64,000 bases of DNA from Saccharomonospora sp. CUA-673 (GTDB taxonomy: Bacteria > Actinomycetota > Actinomycetes > Mycobacteriales > Pseudonocardiaceae): assembly GCF_001942305.1 (NCBI RefSeq), contig NZ_MKKE01000085.1, positions 113,645 to 177,644 on the forward strand, given 5' to 3'. Below, one piece after another: positions 33,555-42,859 of this stretch. Both the position numbers and the translations under genes were made by a program. The notes under the pieces are model-generated. The model was not told the DNA's origin, did not search any database, and saw only the letters and a program-made list of their open reading frames with translations. The stretch's first letter is position 1. Every line of letters begins with the position of its first letter.

Positions 33555-35426
33555 TCACGTGTGGGCGTAGCGCTCGTCGAGGACGGTGCGGATCTCGGCA
33601 GCGGTGGCGATGCCGCCGTAGTGCTTGCCGCGGCCGGCGAAGATGCCGACGTCGCGCAGCCTGCGGGCATGGGCCGCGTTGCGCACACCGTCGGCACCCA
33701 TGCGTTTGATGCCGAGTTCGCGGGATCGTTCGAGCAGGGCGTGCAGGTGGGCGCGCGCGTTGTCGGCCTCGGTGCCCTCGGCGGCGAGGCCGTCGACGAG
33801 CGGACCGGACAGGATGGCGAACCCGACCGGCAGCTTGTGGGTGTGGACCAGCTCGAGGTCCGACGCCCCCGAGATCGCCAGGGTGATCTTGACGTCGAGG
33901 TCGGCGAGCACCGACAGGGTGTCGAGGACCTCGCCGCGCGGGTCGAACAGGGCGAGGCTGTCGGTGCAGATGCGGAGCTTCTGCGCGGGCAGGCCGGTCT
34001 CGTCGAGCAGCCGCCGGATGATCCGCACCAGGTTGGGGTCGACGGCGAGCCGGGTGGGCAGCCGCACGCACAGGTCGGGTGCACTGGGGAACGTGCTGTA
34101 CCAGGCGGCCGCGTCGCCCATGGCCTGCGACAGCAACAGACTGCCGAGTGCCGGTGTCATGCCCGTGGTGTCGGCGAGCGGGAAGAACTCGGAGCCGTCG
34201 AGCTTGCCGTGCCGAGGGTGCTCCCAGCGCAGCACGGCGTTGACGACGGCAATCTGGTTGCTGCCGTCGAGCGTGACGGTGGGCTCGTAGTCGACGATGA
34301 ACTCGCCGTTCTCCATGCCGCCGCCGATTCCGGCCCCGATGCCGTAGCGCCTGCGGTCGCCCTCGTCCAGCTCGGGTTCGTACAGCATCCACTGCGCGCG
34401 CCCGGCTTCCTTGGCCCGGTGCAGGGTGATCTCGGCGGCGCGTTGGATCTCGTCGGGGTTGCTGGAACCGGCCTCCTGCACGACGATGCCGGCGCTGATG
34501 CTGACGGCGACGCCGGTCTCGCCGACGTAGACGGGTTCGGCGAGTTCGGCCATGGCCTCCTCGACGAGGGCGATGACGTCGGCCGCGGTGATGTACCCGC
34601 CGACGAGGACGCCGAAGCCGTCGCCGGCGAGCCGCGCGACGACCGTGTTGGGCCCGTTGAAGACCGACTCGATCCTGCCGGCCGCATGCCGCAGCACCGT
34701 GTCGGCCGCGCCGGGGCCGAGCCCGTCGTTGACGACCTTGAAGCCGTCGATGTCGAGGTAGATCACCGCGACCCGGTGGTCGCCGACGGCACCGAGCCAT
34801 GTCTCGAGGGTCGTCAGGAAGCTGCCCGAGTTGGGCAGGCCGGTCAGTTGGTCGTGGATGTTCTGGCGGCGCAGGGTCTCGCGCAGCAGGTGGAGCTCGT
34901 CGATGTTCTCGGCGAGCAGGATCGGGTGCATGCGCTCGCCGTCGGAGCTCGGCAGCGTCGTGACGGTGACGTTGGTCAGCACGGCACTGTCGGCCCCGAC
35001 CCCGAGGTTGACCTGTTCGCGGCGGCGGGCTCGGCCGTCCTCGGCGAGATCGTCGAGGGCGGTGCGGAGCGCGGCGGTGCCGCGGTGGTCGGTGGTGAGT
35101 TCGGTGAGGGCCCGCCCGACGAGCGTGTCGATGTCGGTCTCGAGCATGTCCAGCATCGCCGGGTTGACGTCGAGGATCGCGCCGTCGGCGTCGGCCAGCG
35201 CCACGCCGCTGGGGGACGCGGCGTAGAGGGCGGCGAAGCGCTCCACGGCGGAGTCGTGCGTGACCCGGCAGTGGCCGGCGGCGGCATCGGCCGCCTCGGA
35301 CACGGCCGAACGCACCAGCCGTTCCAGTTCGGCGCGGGGCACGGCGTCTCCGGCCGCGGCGGCGATCTCCGCGGCCCAGCGGCGGGTGATGTCGGACATC
35401 CCTGGTGCGTCACCAGGTTCGGGCAC
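33555..35426 (-). CDS. PAS-GGDEF-EAL protein with degenerate active sites
   Basis: 623 residues from GTG at 35426; an ATG at 35399 is an alternative. A PAS domain (about 65-165, ASPSGVALADADGAILDVNP) leads to a GGDEF domain. There the signature reads AGDGF in ARLAGDGFGVLVGG. The C-terminal EAL domain has YEP in place of EAL (IVDYEPTVTL). The metal and base residues needed for cyclic-di-GMP turnover appear lost, so a ligand-binding or scaffold role is more likely. No membrane segment. The frame is intact. Confidence 0.88.
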   Translation of the reverse strand: MPEPGDAPGMSDITRRWAAEIAAAAGDAVPRAELERLVRSAVSEAADAAAGHCRVTHDSAVERFAALYAASPSGVALADADGAILDVNPAMLDMLETDIDTLVGRALTELTTDHRGTAALRTALDDLAEDGRARRREQVNLGVGADSAVLTNVTVTTLPSSDGERMHPILLAENIDELHLLRETLRRQNIHDQLTGLPNSGSFLTTLETWLGAVGDHRVAVIYLDIDGFKVVNDGLGPGAADTVLRHAAGRIESVFNGPNTVVARLAGDGFGVLVGGYITAADVIALVEEAMAELAEPVYVGETGVAVSISAGIVVQEAGSSNPDEIQRAAEITLHRAKEAGRAQWMLYEPELDEGDRRRYGIGAGIGGGMENGEFIVDYEPTVTLDGSNQIAVVNAVLRWEHPRHGKLDGSEFFPLADTTGMTPALGSLLLSQAMGDAAAWYSTFPSAPDLCVRLPTRLAVDPNLVRIIRRLLDETGLPAQKLRICTDSLALFDPRGEVLDTLSVLADLDVKITLAISGASDLELVHTHKLPVGFAILSGPLVDGLAAEGTEADNARAHLHALLERSRELGIKRMGADGVRNAAHARRLRDVGIFAGRGKHYGGIATAAEIRTVLDERYAHT

Positions 35427-35831
35427 CGTGCACCTCTCTCAGCTGGCGTTGTCGTGCGACGTCGGCGTGCGACGTTGCTGCCGAGGTCAGCTGCCCCGAC
35501 GCGCTGGACCCGGCCTGACCAGTCGAAAAGGCCGGCTCGCCCGTCCGCGCATCGGCGGTACACCGCTGAGTGCGCATTGCCGGTCGAGTCGGCCGAAAAC
35601 GTTGCAAGACCATCATGATAGCTACGCTGTGTCCACCGTCTGTACGGGTGGTTCACGCGCCGTGGCCATCACACTGTGTGACCTTCGGCCGCCGGGACGG
35701 GTGGTGAGCTTCGGATTTCCGTCCCGGCGGTGCGAGTCTGGGTGTGCCTCGTCCGGCGTATTTCACTCCATGGGGTGCGCACTCGGATCACACCCGCGCT
35801 CCGAGCAGCGGCGCTCTCACGTATGCCCGTG
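35427..35831. other. Intergenic region between GGDEF-EAL gene and P450
   Basis: 405 bases with no supported gene. It contains the upstream region of the GGDEF-EAL gene, with a weak TATCAT candidate at 35615-35620 on the minus strand. There is also a 13-base inverted repeat TCACAC-T-GTGTGA at 35669-35681, possibly an operator. Nothing else stands out. Confidence 0.5.
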
Positions 35832-37334
35832 TCACACCGGGTCGAGGCGCACGGGCAGTCCGCCGACGGGCACGGGCAACGAGACGTAGTCCCACTTGAC
35901 CGAGTACCCGTCCGGCACGGAGATCCGGTAGCGGCGCACCATCTCGTGCAGCAGGGCCTTGGTCTCGAACATCCCGAAGTGCAGTCCGATGCACTTGTGC
36001 GCCCCGCCGCCGAACGGCATCCACGCGAACCGGTGCGACTTGTCCTCGCGCCGGTGCTCGGCGAAGCGCTCGGGGTCGAAGGTGTGCGGATCGCTCCAGC
36101 ACGCCGGGTCGAAGTGGTTGACCGCCGGAGCCACGCCGACGAGCTGACCCTCGGGGATGTAGTGGCCCAGTACCTCGGTGCCGGTCACCGTCGTGCGTTG
36201 CAACGACGGCACGGGAGCCACGAGCCGCAGCGCCTCCTTGATGACGAGCTCCAGCGACTCGAGCGTGTCGAGTGCCGCCGTGTCGGGATAGTCGTCGCCG
36301 AGTGCCAGGGATTCCGCGCGGACGCGTTCCTGCCACTCGGGGTGCTTGGCGAGGTAGTAGGCCGCCGCGGTGGAGGTGATGGTCGTCGTGTCGTGCGCGG
36401 CCATCATCAGGAAGATCATGTGGTTGACGACGTCCTCGTCGCCGAACCGCTCGCCGTCCGGCGTGGTGGCGTGGCACAGGGCGGAGAACAGGTCGTTGCC
36501 GTCGCCCGCGCGTTTGGCGGGCAGGTTCTCGGCGAAGTAGCGCTCCAGGAGTTTGCGGCCCTCCAGCCCCGCGCGCCAACGCCCGCCCGGCACGGGGGCG
36601 CGCACGAGCGCCGTGCCCGCGCGCACGCACGCGACGAACGCGCGGTTGATCGCGCGGGCCTCCTCGTCGCTGCGCATGTCCATGAACACGCGGGTGGCCA
36701 CGTCGAGGGTGAGCTGTTTGAGCGCCGAGTACAGCCGCGGATTGCGCGGCCACGCGGCGACGCCCTCCCGCAACGTCGGGCCCATGCTCGCGACGTATCC
36801 CTCGAGCCGCTCGCGCGTGAAGGCGTCCTGCATGATCCGCCGGTGCATGCGGTGCTCGTCGAAGTCCAGCAGCATGAGCCCGCGGTGGAAGAACGCGTCG
36901 ATGAAGAACTCCCAGCCCGCCTGGGAGAACGCCTTGTCCTTGTTGACCAACGCGGCCTGCGTGGCGTCCGCGCCGGTGAGGGTGACGATGCGGCGGCCGA
37001 ACGCGCCGGACCACGACACCGGTCCGTAGCGATGGAACCGCTCCAGTGCGAAGTCGACACCGAAGCGCATCTGCGTGAGGGTGTTGCCGACGACGGGGGG
37101 ACCCGCATCGCCGAGAACCGGGTGCAGGCCGCTGCCGGCCGGCGGCGCGGCGAGCACCTCGGACGGCCAGCGTTGCCGCAACAGCCGTTCGTCCACGGCC
37201 GCGGGCAGTGGCAGGGCGGTGAGCGGTGGCACCCGTTCCCGGACGACGGTGCCTGCGGTGTTGATCGCGCTGCCGATGGCGTTGCTCGCGGCGTCGCGGA
37301 GACCTCGGACGGAGCGGACCGGTGTGACGGCCAT
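35832..37334 (-). CDS. Cytochrome P450
   Basis: Heme monooxygenase of 500 residues, longer than the usual about 400 of soluble bacterial P450s because of an N-terminal stretch (MAVTPVRSVRGLRDAASNAI). The I-helix oxygen motif is MAAHDTTT, ExxR is KEALR, and the heme ligand is C448 in FGGGAHKCIG. It needs external redox partners, none of which is in this window. It follows the flavin monooxygenase gene by 90 bases on the same strand. The substrate is unknown, likely lipophilic. Confidence 0.92.
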   Translation of the reverse strand: MAVTPVRSVRGLRDAASNAIGSAINTAGTVVRERVPPLTALPLPAAVDERLLRQRWPSEVLAAPPAGSGLHPVLGDAGPPVVGNTLTQMRFGVDFALERFHRYGPVSWSGAFGRRIVTLTGADATQAALVNKDKAFSQAGWEFFIDAFFHRGLMLLDFDEHRMHRRIMQDAFTRERLEGYVASMGPTLREGVAAWPRNPRLYSALKQLTLDVATRVFMDMRSDEEARAINRAFVACVRAGTALVRAPVPGGRWRAGLEGRKLLERYFAENLPAKRAGDGNDLFSALCHATTPDGERFGDEDVVNHMIFLMMAAHDTTTITSTAAAYYLAKHPEWQERVRAESLALGDDYPDTAALDTLESLELVIKEALRLVAPVPSLQRTTVTGTEVLGHYIPEGQLVGVAPAVNHFDPACWSDPHTFDPERFAEHRREDKSHRFAWMPFGGGAHKCIGLHFGMFETKALLHEMVRRYRISVPDGYSVKWDYVSLPVPVGGLPVRLDPV

Positions 37335-37424
37335 GGGTGAATCATCTCCTCGTCGAGACGTTCCTCAACCGTGCATGATGCGCCGGTGGGCGGACAAGGA
37401 CGTTCCTCCCGCCGGACGTACGGG

Positions 37425-38990
37425 TTATGCGGTGACCTCCTCGCTCGTTCCCGGTGTCGCTGCGGCGATTCCGGTGGTGTCATCCCTGGAAGAACCGGCC
37501 CCGGTGGTGTCGCCTCTGCTGACGACGCCGATCCGGAAGTCGGCCGGGTCGAGCGTCCGGGTGCGCAGGCGGTACTCGCGGGTGCGGCCGGGCCAGTTCG
37601 ACACGACGCGGCCGTGGGCGTTGCGGTACCAGCTGTGGCACCGCGTCCACACCGACCGCGCGAGCCTGCTCTGCACCATCGCGTCCCAGGCGCGTTCGGC
37701 CTCGGGCCGAACGTCGAGGAACCGGCCCGGCCGGGCCGCGAGACGCTGCACGGCGGCGCGGACGTAGCGCGCCTGGCTCTCCAGCATGTACACGATCGAA
37801 CCGCCGCCGAGGTTGGTGTTGGGCCCGTACATGAGGAACATGTTGGGAAATCCGGGGACCGTGATGCCCAGGTGCGCGCGGGCACCCTCGCTCCACGCCT
37901 CGGTGAGCTCCCGGCCCCGCAGGCCGCGGATCGTCATGGGCGCCAGCAGCTCGAGTGCCGCGAAGCCGGTGCCGTAGACGATGACGTCGACCTCGTGCTC
38001 GGTCCCGTCCGCGGTGCGGACGCCGCCGGGGGTGATCTCGGTGATGTCGTCGGTCACGAGGTCCACATTGGACTGCGTGATTGCGGGCAGGTAGTCGTTG
38101 CTGAACAGCACGCGCTTGCAGCCGAGGGTGTAGTCGGGGGTGAGTGCGGTCCGCAGCGCCGGATCCGCGACCTGTGTGCGCAGATGCCGCGCGGTCTGGA
38201 GTCGGAACACCGGGGTGAGTGCGGTCCACCGCGACATGCACGACTGGGCGAACTCGGTGTAGAGCCAGAAGCCGAACCGGTCGAGCTTCTGCAACGCGGG
38301 AACCGCGCGCAGGGGAGCGTGGTACCAGCGGTCGTAGGCGTGGTCGCGTCGCGGCAGGATGTGCTGGGCCGACCGTTGGAACACCGACAGGTGCGCGACC
38401 TTCGGCTGGATCTCCGGGACGAACTGGATCGCGCTGGCGCCGGTGCCGATCACCGCGACCCGCTTGCCCTCGAGGTCGCAGTCGTGGTTCCACTCGGCGG
38501 AGTGGAACGCGGTGCCGGTGAACTCGTCGATGCCGGGGATGTCCGGCATCGCCGGCCGGGACAGCTGGCCGACCGCGGGGATGAACGCGCTCGCCTCGAA
38601 CAGTTCGGGCTCTCCCGCACCCGTGCCGGCGGTGGACACGCGCCAGCGGGCGGTCGTCTCGTCGAACTCCGCCTCGGTGACCTCCCGGCCGAAGCGGATG
38701 TGCCGGAGGATGTCGAAATCGCGTGCGACCCGCTGCAGATACGCCTGGATGTCGGGCTGCAGGGCGTAGCGGCGGGGCCAGCGCGGTGTGTGGGCGAACG
38801 AGAACGAGTAGAGCGGCGACGGCACGTCGCAGCCGGCGCCGGGATAGGTGTTCTCGCGCCAGACCCCGCCGAGATCGTCGGCCTTCTCGAGGATCACGAA
38901 GTCGTCGATGCCGCGGCGTCGCAGTTCGATGGCGATGGCGAGGCCGCCGAAGCCGGCTCCGACGATGAGCGCGGTGCTGCGAGTGGTCAT
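37425..38990 (-). CDS. FAD-dependent Baeyer-Villiger-type monooxygenase
   Basis: 521 residues from ATG at 38990. FAD Rossmann motif ALIVGAGFGGLAIA at the N-terminus, second nucleotide site VAVIGTGASAIQ, and between them FTGTAFHSAEW, which fits the BVMO fingerprint FxGxxxHxxxW. Such enzymes oxidise ketones to esters or lactones with NADPH. First gene of a two-gene unit with the P450, and divergent from an AraC regulator 72 bases away. Confidence 0.88.
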   Translation of the reverse strand: MTTRSTALIVGAGFGGLAIAIELRRRGIDDFVILEKADDLGGVWRENTYPGAGCDVPSPLYSFSFAHTPRWPRRYALQPDIQAYLQRVARDFDILRHIRFGREVTEAEFDETTARWRVSTAGTGAGEPELFEASAFIPAVGQLSRPAMPDIPGIDEFTGTAFHSAEWNHDCDLEGKRVAVIGTGASAIQFVPEIQPKVAHLSVFQRSAQHILPRRDHAYDRWYHAPLRAVPALQKLDRFGFWLYTEFAQSCMSRWTALTPVFRLQTARHLRTQVADPALRTALTPDYTLGCKRVLFSNDYLPAITQSNVDLVTDDITEITPGGVRTADGTEHEVDVIVYGTGFAALELLAPMTIRGLRGRELTEAWSEGARAHLGITVPGFPNMFLMYGPNTNLGGGSIVYMLESQARYVRAAVQRLAARPGRFLDVRPEAERAWDAMVQSRLARSVWTRCHSWYRNAHGRVVSNWPGRTREYRLRTRTLDPADFRIGVVSRGDTTGAGSSRDDTTGIAAATPGTSEEVTA

Positions 38991-39062
38991 GCTCGCAATG
39001 TAGGGACGCGGCGTGGGCGCGCCCATCGCAGCGGCGGACAGAATGTTGATATTTTCGGCCAT

Positions 39063-40144
39063 GTGGCGGGTTGGGACTTTCCTCGCGGTGTGGCGAGCGT
39101 GGTGCTGCTGGCCGGGCTCGCGACGAGCTCGGCCGGTCTCGGCACGACATCCTGCGCGGCAGCGGTCTGGACCCGGCGGTACTGGACGATCCGCACGCGC
39201 ACGTGTCGGCCGATCAGGAACTGGCCGTCGTGCGCAACCTCGTGGCGACCTGCGCTGCCGGCTCCGCCCCGGCCGGCGCACAGCCCTTGCGGGATCCGCG
39301 GCTGCGGGACCCGGGGCTGCTGGGCCTCGAGGCGGGCACCCGGTACCACGCGACGTCCTACGGCATCTGGGGTTACGCGGTCACCAGCTGCGCGACCGTG
39401 CGGCAGGCGGTCGAACTGGCGCTGCGGTACGTGGAGTTGACCCACGTCTTCTGCATCCCGGAGCTGCGCACGGACGGTCCGCTCGCGGAACTGCACTGCC
39501 GCACCGACGACGTCCCCGCGGATGTGCGCAGCTTCCTGGCGGCGCGGGATGTGGCCGCGATCGCCACGCTCGTACGCGAACAGGCGGCGGCGGAGCTGCT
39601 GCCCACCGCGATCACGCTCGCCGCGCCCGCGCCGCCGGACCCCGAACCGTACCGCGCCGTGCTGGGCGTCGTCCCCGAATTCGGCGACACCACGCGGATC
39701 ACGTTCCCGCACGCGGTCCTCGACCACCCGATGCCGCAGGCCAACGAGCACAATCTCGCATTGTGCGAACGGCAGTGCCGCGAGGTGCTCGAGGCGCGCA
39801 GGCGCGCCACGGCGACGGCGACGCTCGTGCGCCGGGTGCTGACCGAGCAGGGACCCGCGTTGGGTATGGCCGAGGTGGCCGCGACGCTGTCGATGACCGT
39901 ACGCACGCTGCGTCGCCGGCTCGCCGACGAGGGAGTCGGGTTCCGGTCGCTCGTCGACCGGGTCCGCCGCGAGCGCGCCGATCAGCTCCTGGCCGGCGAG
40001 GCGATGACGGTCGAACAGGTCGCCCAACGGCTCGGCTACAGCGAGGCCTCGAGCTTCATCCACGCCTTCACCCGTTGGCACGGCATGTCGCCGCGCGAGT
40101 TCAGGCGCCGAACCGGATCTGCGCGTCGGCCAGGTGGGCGCTGA
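39063..40144 (+). CDS. AraC-family regulator with arabinose-binding-like N-domain, one frame break
   Basis: About 360 residues when repaired. The N-terminal segment VAGWDFPRGVASVVLLAGLA is in one frame from GTG 39063. After about 39123 the protein continues with ELGRSRHDILRGSGLDPAVL. The C-terminal double HTH is clear (GMAEVAATLSMTVRTLRRRL and VEQVAQRLGYSEASSFIHAF). Divergent position suggests activation of the BVMO-P450 pair. The 3' end overlaps the convergent acetoacetate-decarboxylase-like gene by 44 bases. Confidence 0.84.
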
Positions 40145-40708
40145 GCAGGGGAGTGCGGTCCGCGAGATAGCCGAGCGGACCGTCCGGGTTGATGTTCCAC
40201 GCCGCCGAGGCGGCCCGGGGCCGGGCGAGCGTGCTGACCGCCGAGGTGAGCGGGCTCCCGCGGCTTCCTGCTGGACGGCGAAGGCCGCGGGCAGGCGCAG
40301 AGGAGGTCCGGGACGCGGGGAGAACGCCGCCGTCGCGATCCAGTCGTCCTGCGTTCCGGCCGTCGCGGTGAACGCGCGTCCGTCGGTGAACTCCAGTTCG
40401 GCCAGGTCCTTGGGAATCGCCCACAGCGCGCGGCCGCCGGCGAGCGATTCCGGGCTGTCCACCCAGATCTCGGTGACCGTGGCGGTGGGCGTGAGCCCGG
40501 CGCGCACGGCGACGGCGGCGAGCAGCTCGTGGTAGGCTATCTGGCCCGAGGGCAGATAGTCGAACCAGGCCGTGAACACGAAGGCGGTCGATCCGACGGT
40601 CACCGGCGTCGCGGTGCCGGGCAGCCGCGGGATGTCGGCGGCCGGAACCGTCCACAGTGACAGGTAGGCGTTCGCCGTCAGGTTCCACGGCGCAGGCGGA
40701 TACTCCAC
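40101..40708 (-). CDS. Acetoacetate decarboxylase-family protein, one frame break
   Basis: About 202 residues when repaired. It opens at GTG 40708 with VEYPPAPWNLTANAYLSLW, typical of the ADC-like fold. ALWAIPKDLAELEFTDG follows, where the fold's active-site Lys region lies. The C-terminal GSPLTSAVSTLARPRAAS segment is in the next frame after about 40255. An excellent TTGACA promoter sits directly before the GTG. Longer frames upstream to 40762 would include that promoter, so the shorter start is preferred. The enzymatic role is unproven. Confidence 0.72.
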
Positions 40709-40715
40709 GACATTG

Positions 40716-40744
40716 TGCGTACGGGGTTGCTGGCGGTCTGTCAA
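40716..40744 (-). promoter_or_regulatory. Sigma-70-type promoter of the ADC-like gene
   Basis: TTGACA (40744-40739), a 17-base spacer and TACGCA (40721-40716), then 7 bases to the GTG at 40708. The transcript would begin at or next to the start codon, so translation would be leaderless. Confidence 0.6.
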
Positions 40745-40850
40745 CAGCGTAACAATGATCATGCGCGCCCCGCGGCGGTCGACGCTGTCGATCTCCGGGC
40801 ACCCGGTTCGGGCAGGCGTGCACAGCGGGTCGTCGACGAGGAGGTACCCG

Positions 40851-41641
40851 GTGGTCGATCTCGACGGGATCCTGAGCGATCTCGAGGCCGAAAGCGGCGA
40901 TCTCGACGTGCTCGTCGCCCGGCTTCCGGACGCGGGGTGGCAGCGGCCGACGCCGGCGCCGGGATGGACCGTCGCGCACCAGATCGCTCATCTGCTGTGG
41001 ACGGACGAGAAGTCGCTGATCGCCGCGCGCACCCCCGACGAGTTCGACGCCGAACGGCACCGCGCGTTCGCCGCGGGCGAGAACTTCGTCGACGAGGGCG
41101 CCCAGGAGCTCGCCCGCCTCGAACCGACCGAACTGCTGCGCCGCTGGCGCGCGGGCAGGGCCGAGCTGCAGGCGGCGCTCGCCGCGGTACCCGCGGGACG
41201 GAAGCTGCCGTGGTACGGCCCCGACATGAGCCCGGCGTCGATGGCGACCGCGCGCATGATGGAGACCTGGGCGCACGCGCAGGACGTCGCCGACGCACTC
41301 GAGGTCGGCCGGACACCCACCGCACGATTGCGGCACATCGCGCGGCTCGGCGTGCGCACCCGCGACTTCGCCTTCGCCGTGCACGACCGCACACCCCCGG
41401 CCGAGGAGTTCCGGGTCGAGCTCACGGCGCCCGACGGCACGACGTGGGCGTTCGGCCCGGACGAGGCCGCGGAGCGGGTGAGCGGCAGCGCCCTCGACTT
41501 CTGCCTGCTGGTCACACAACGCCGGAACCGCGCCGACACCGACCTCGTCGCGACCGCCGGCGCGAGGAGTGGCTCGGCATCGCGCAGGCGTTCGCCGGCC
41601 CACCCGGCGCGGGCAGGCAGCCGCAGGGGAGCGGGTCGTGA
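40851..41641 (+). CDS. TIGR03084-type metal-binding DinB/MDMPI-fold protein, one frame break
   Basis: About 263 residues when repaired. GTG at 40851 follows GAGGAGG. The four-helix fold carries histidines in TVAHQIAHLLW and METWAHAQDV, a likely zinc site, as in mycothiol-dependent maleylpyruvate isomerases. The C-terminal EEWLGIAQAFAGPPGAG is in the next frame after about 41563. It overlaps the ACAD gene by GTGA. The family commonly neighbours acyl-CoA genes; a mycothiol link is inferred. Confidence 0.78.
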
Positions 41642-42795
41642 CGGCGCCGACCGACCCGCTGCAGACGCCCGAGCGGATCGAACTGCGCAGGACGGTGCGC
41701 CGCTTCGTGGAGCGAGAGGTGCTGCCGCACCTCGACACCTGGGAGGCCGACGGCGAGCTGCCGCGCGAGCTGCACCGCACGGCCGGTGCGCTCGGCCTGC
41801 TCGGGGTGGCGCTGCCGGAGTACGCGGGCGGCGGTGGCGGGGACTTCCTCGACGCGCTCGTGGTGACCGAGGAGATCCATCACGCGGGCGGTTCGGGCGG
41901 TCTGGTCGCGTCGCTGCTGACCTGCGGCATCGCCGTGCCGCACATGGCGGCCGCCGGTGACGCCCACCAACTGGAGCGGTGGGTCCGGCCGGCGCTCGCG
42001 GGCGAGAAGGTGTGCTCGTTGGCGATCACCGAGCCCGACGGCGGGTCCGACGTCGCCGGGATCCGCACGACGGCCCGGCGGGAGGGCGACGAGTACGTCG
42101 TCAACGGCGCCAAGACGTTCATCACGTCCGGCTGCCGCGCGGACTTCGTCACCACCGCCGTGCGCACCGGCGAGGACGGGGCGCACGGTCTGTCGTTGAT
42201 CGTCGTCGAGAAGGGCACTCCCGGACTGACGGTCGGCCGCAAGCTGGACAAGATGGGCTGGCGCTGCTCCGACACCGCGGAACTGTCGTATTCGGACGTC
42301 CGGGTGCCCGCGGCCAACCTCGTCGGCGCCGAGGGAAGCGGCTTCGCCCAGATCGCGGCGCAGTTCGTCGGTGAGCGGCTGTCGCTGGCCGTGCAGGGGT
42401 ACGCGACCGCGCAGCGCGCGCTGGACGTGACGCTCGAATGGTGCCGGACGCGGGAGACCTTCGGCCGTCCGCTGATCTCCCGGCAGCTCGTGCAGCACAC
42501 ACTCACCGAGATGGCGCGGAGGGTCGACGTCGCGCGGACGTACACGCGCGAGATCGCCCGGCGGCACGCGGCCGGCGAGGAGGTCACGGCCGAGGCGTGC
42601 TTCGCCAAGAACACCGCCGTCGAGACCGGCGAATGGGTCGTCAACGAGGCCGTCCAGCTGCACGGTGGTCTCGGTTACATGGCCGAGTCCGAAGTGGAGC
42701 GGCACTACCGTGACGTGCGCATCCTCGGCATCGGCGGCGGCACGACCGAGATCCTCACCGGCCTGGCGGCGAAGCGGCTCGGCTACACCGGCTGA
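41638..42795 (+). CDS. Acyl-CoA dehydrogenase 1
   Basis: FAD enzyme of 385 residues introducing an alpha-beta double bond into acyl-CoA. GTG at 41638 overlaps the previous stop. FAD/substrate motifs: CSLAITEPDGGSDVAG, VVNGAKTFITSG, and the C-terminal AVQLHGGLGYMAESEVERHY followed by ILGIGGGTTEIL. The frame is intact. Sits in a three-gene plus-strand unit. Confidence 0.9.
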   Translation: MTAPTDPLQTPERIELRRTVRRFVEREVLPHLDTWEADGELPRELHRTAGALGLLGVALPEYAGGGGGDFLDALVVTEEIHHAGGSGGLVASLLTCGIAVPHMAAAGDAHQLERWVRPALAGEKVCSLAITEPDGGSDVAGIRTTARREGDEYVVNGAKTFITSGCRADFVTTAVRTGEDGAHGLSLIVVEKGTPGLTVGRKLDKMGWRCSDTAELSYSDVRVPAANLVGAEGSGFAQIAAQFVGERLSLAVQGYATAQRALDVTLEWCRTRETFGRPLISRQLVQHTLTEMARRVDVARTYTREIARRHAAGEEVTAEACFAKNTAVETGEWVVNEAVQLHGGLGYMAESEVERHYRDVRILGIGGGTTEILTGLAAKRLGYTG

Positions 42796-42859
42796 CCGTC
42801 CACCCACGCGAGAAGCCGTTACCCGAAAAGCAGTGCAACAGTCCCCTGGAGGCAGTGCC

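Noticed and set aside
33540..35618. Plus-strand 692-codon frame opposite the GGDEF-EAL gene
   Set aside because: It has no recognisable motifs, and the opposite strand encodes a clear multidomain protein.
40708..40762. Upstream ATG at 40762 as the start of the ADC-like gene
   Set aside because: It would place the TTGACA promoter inside the coding region; the GTG at 40708 matches the promoter and the family N-terminus.
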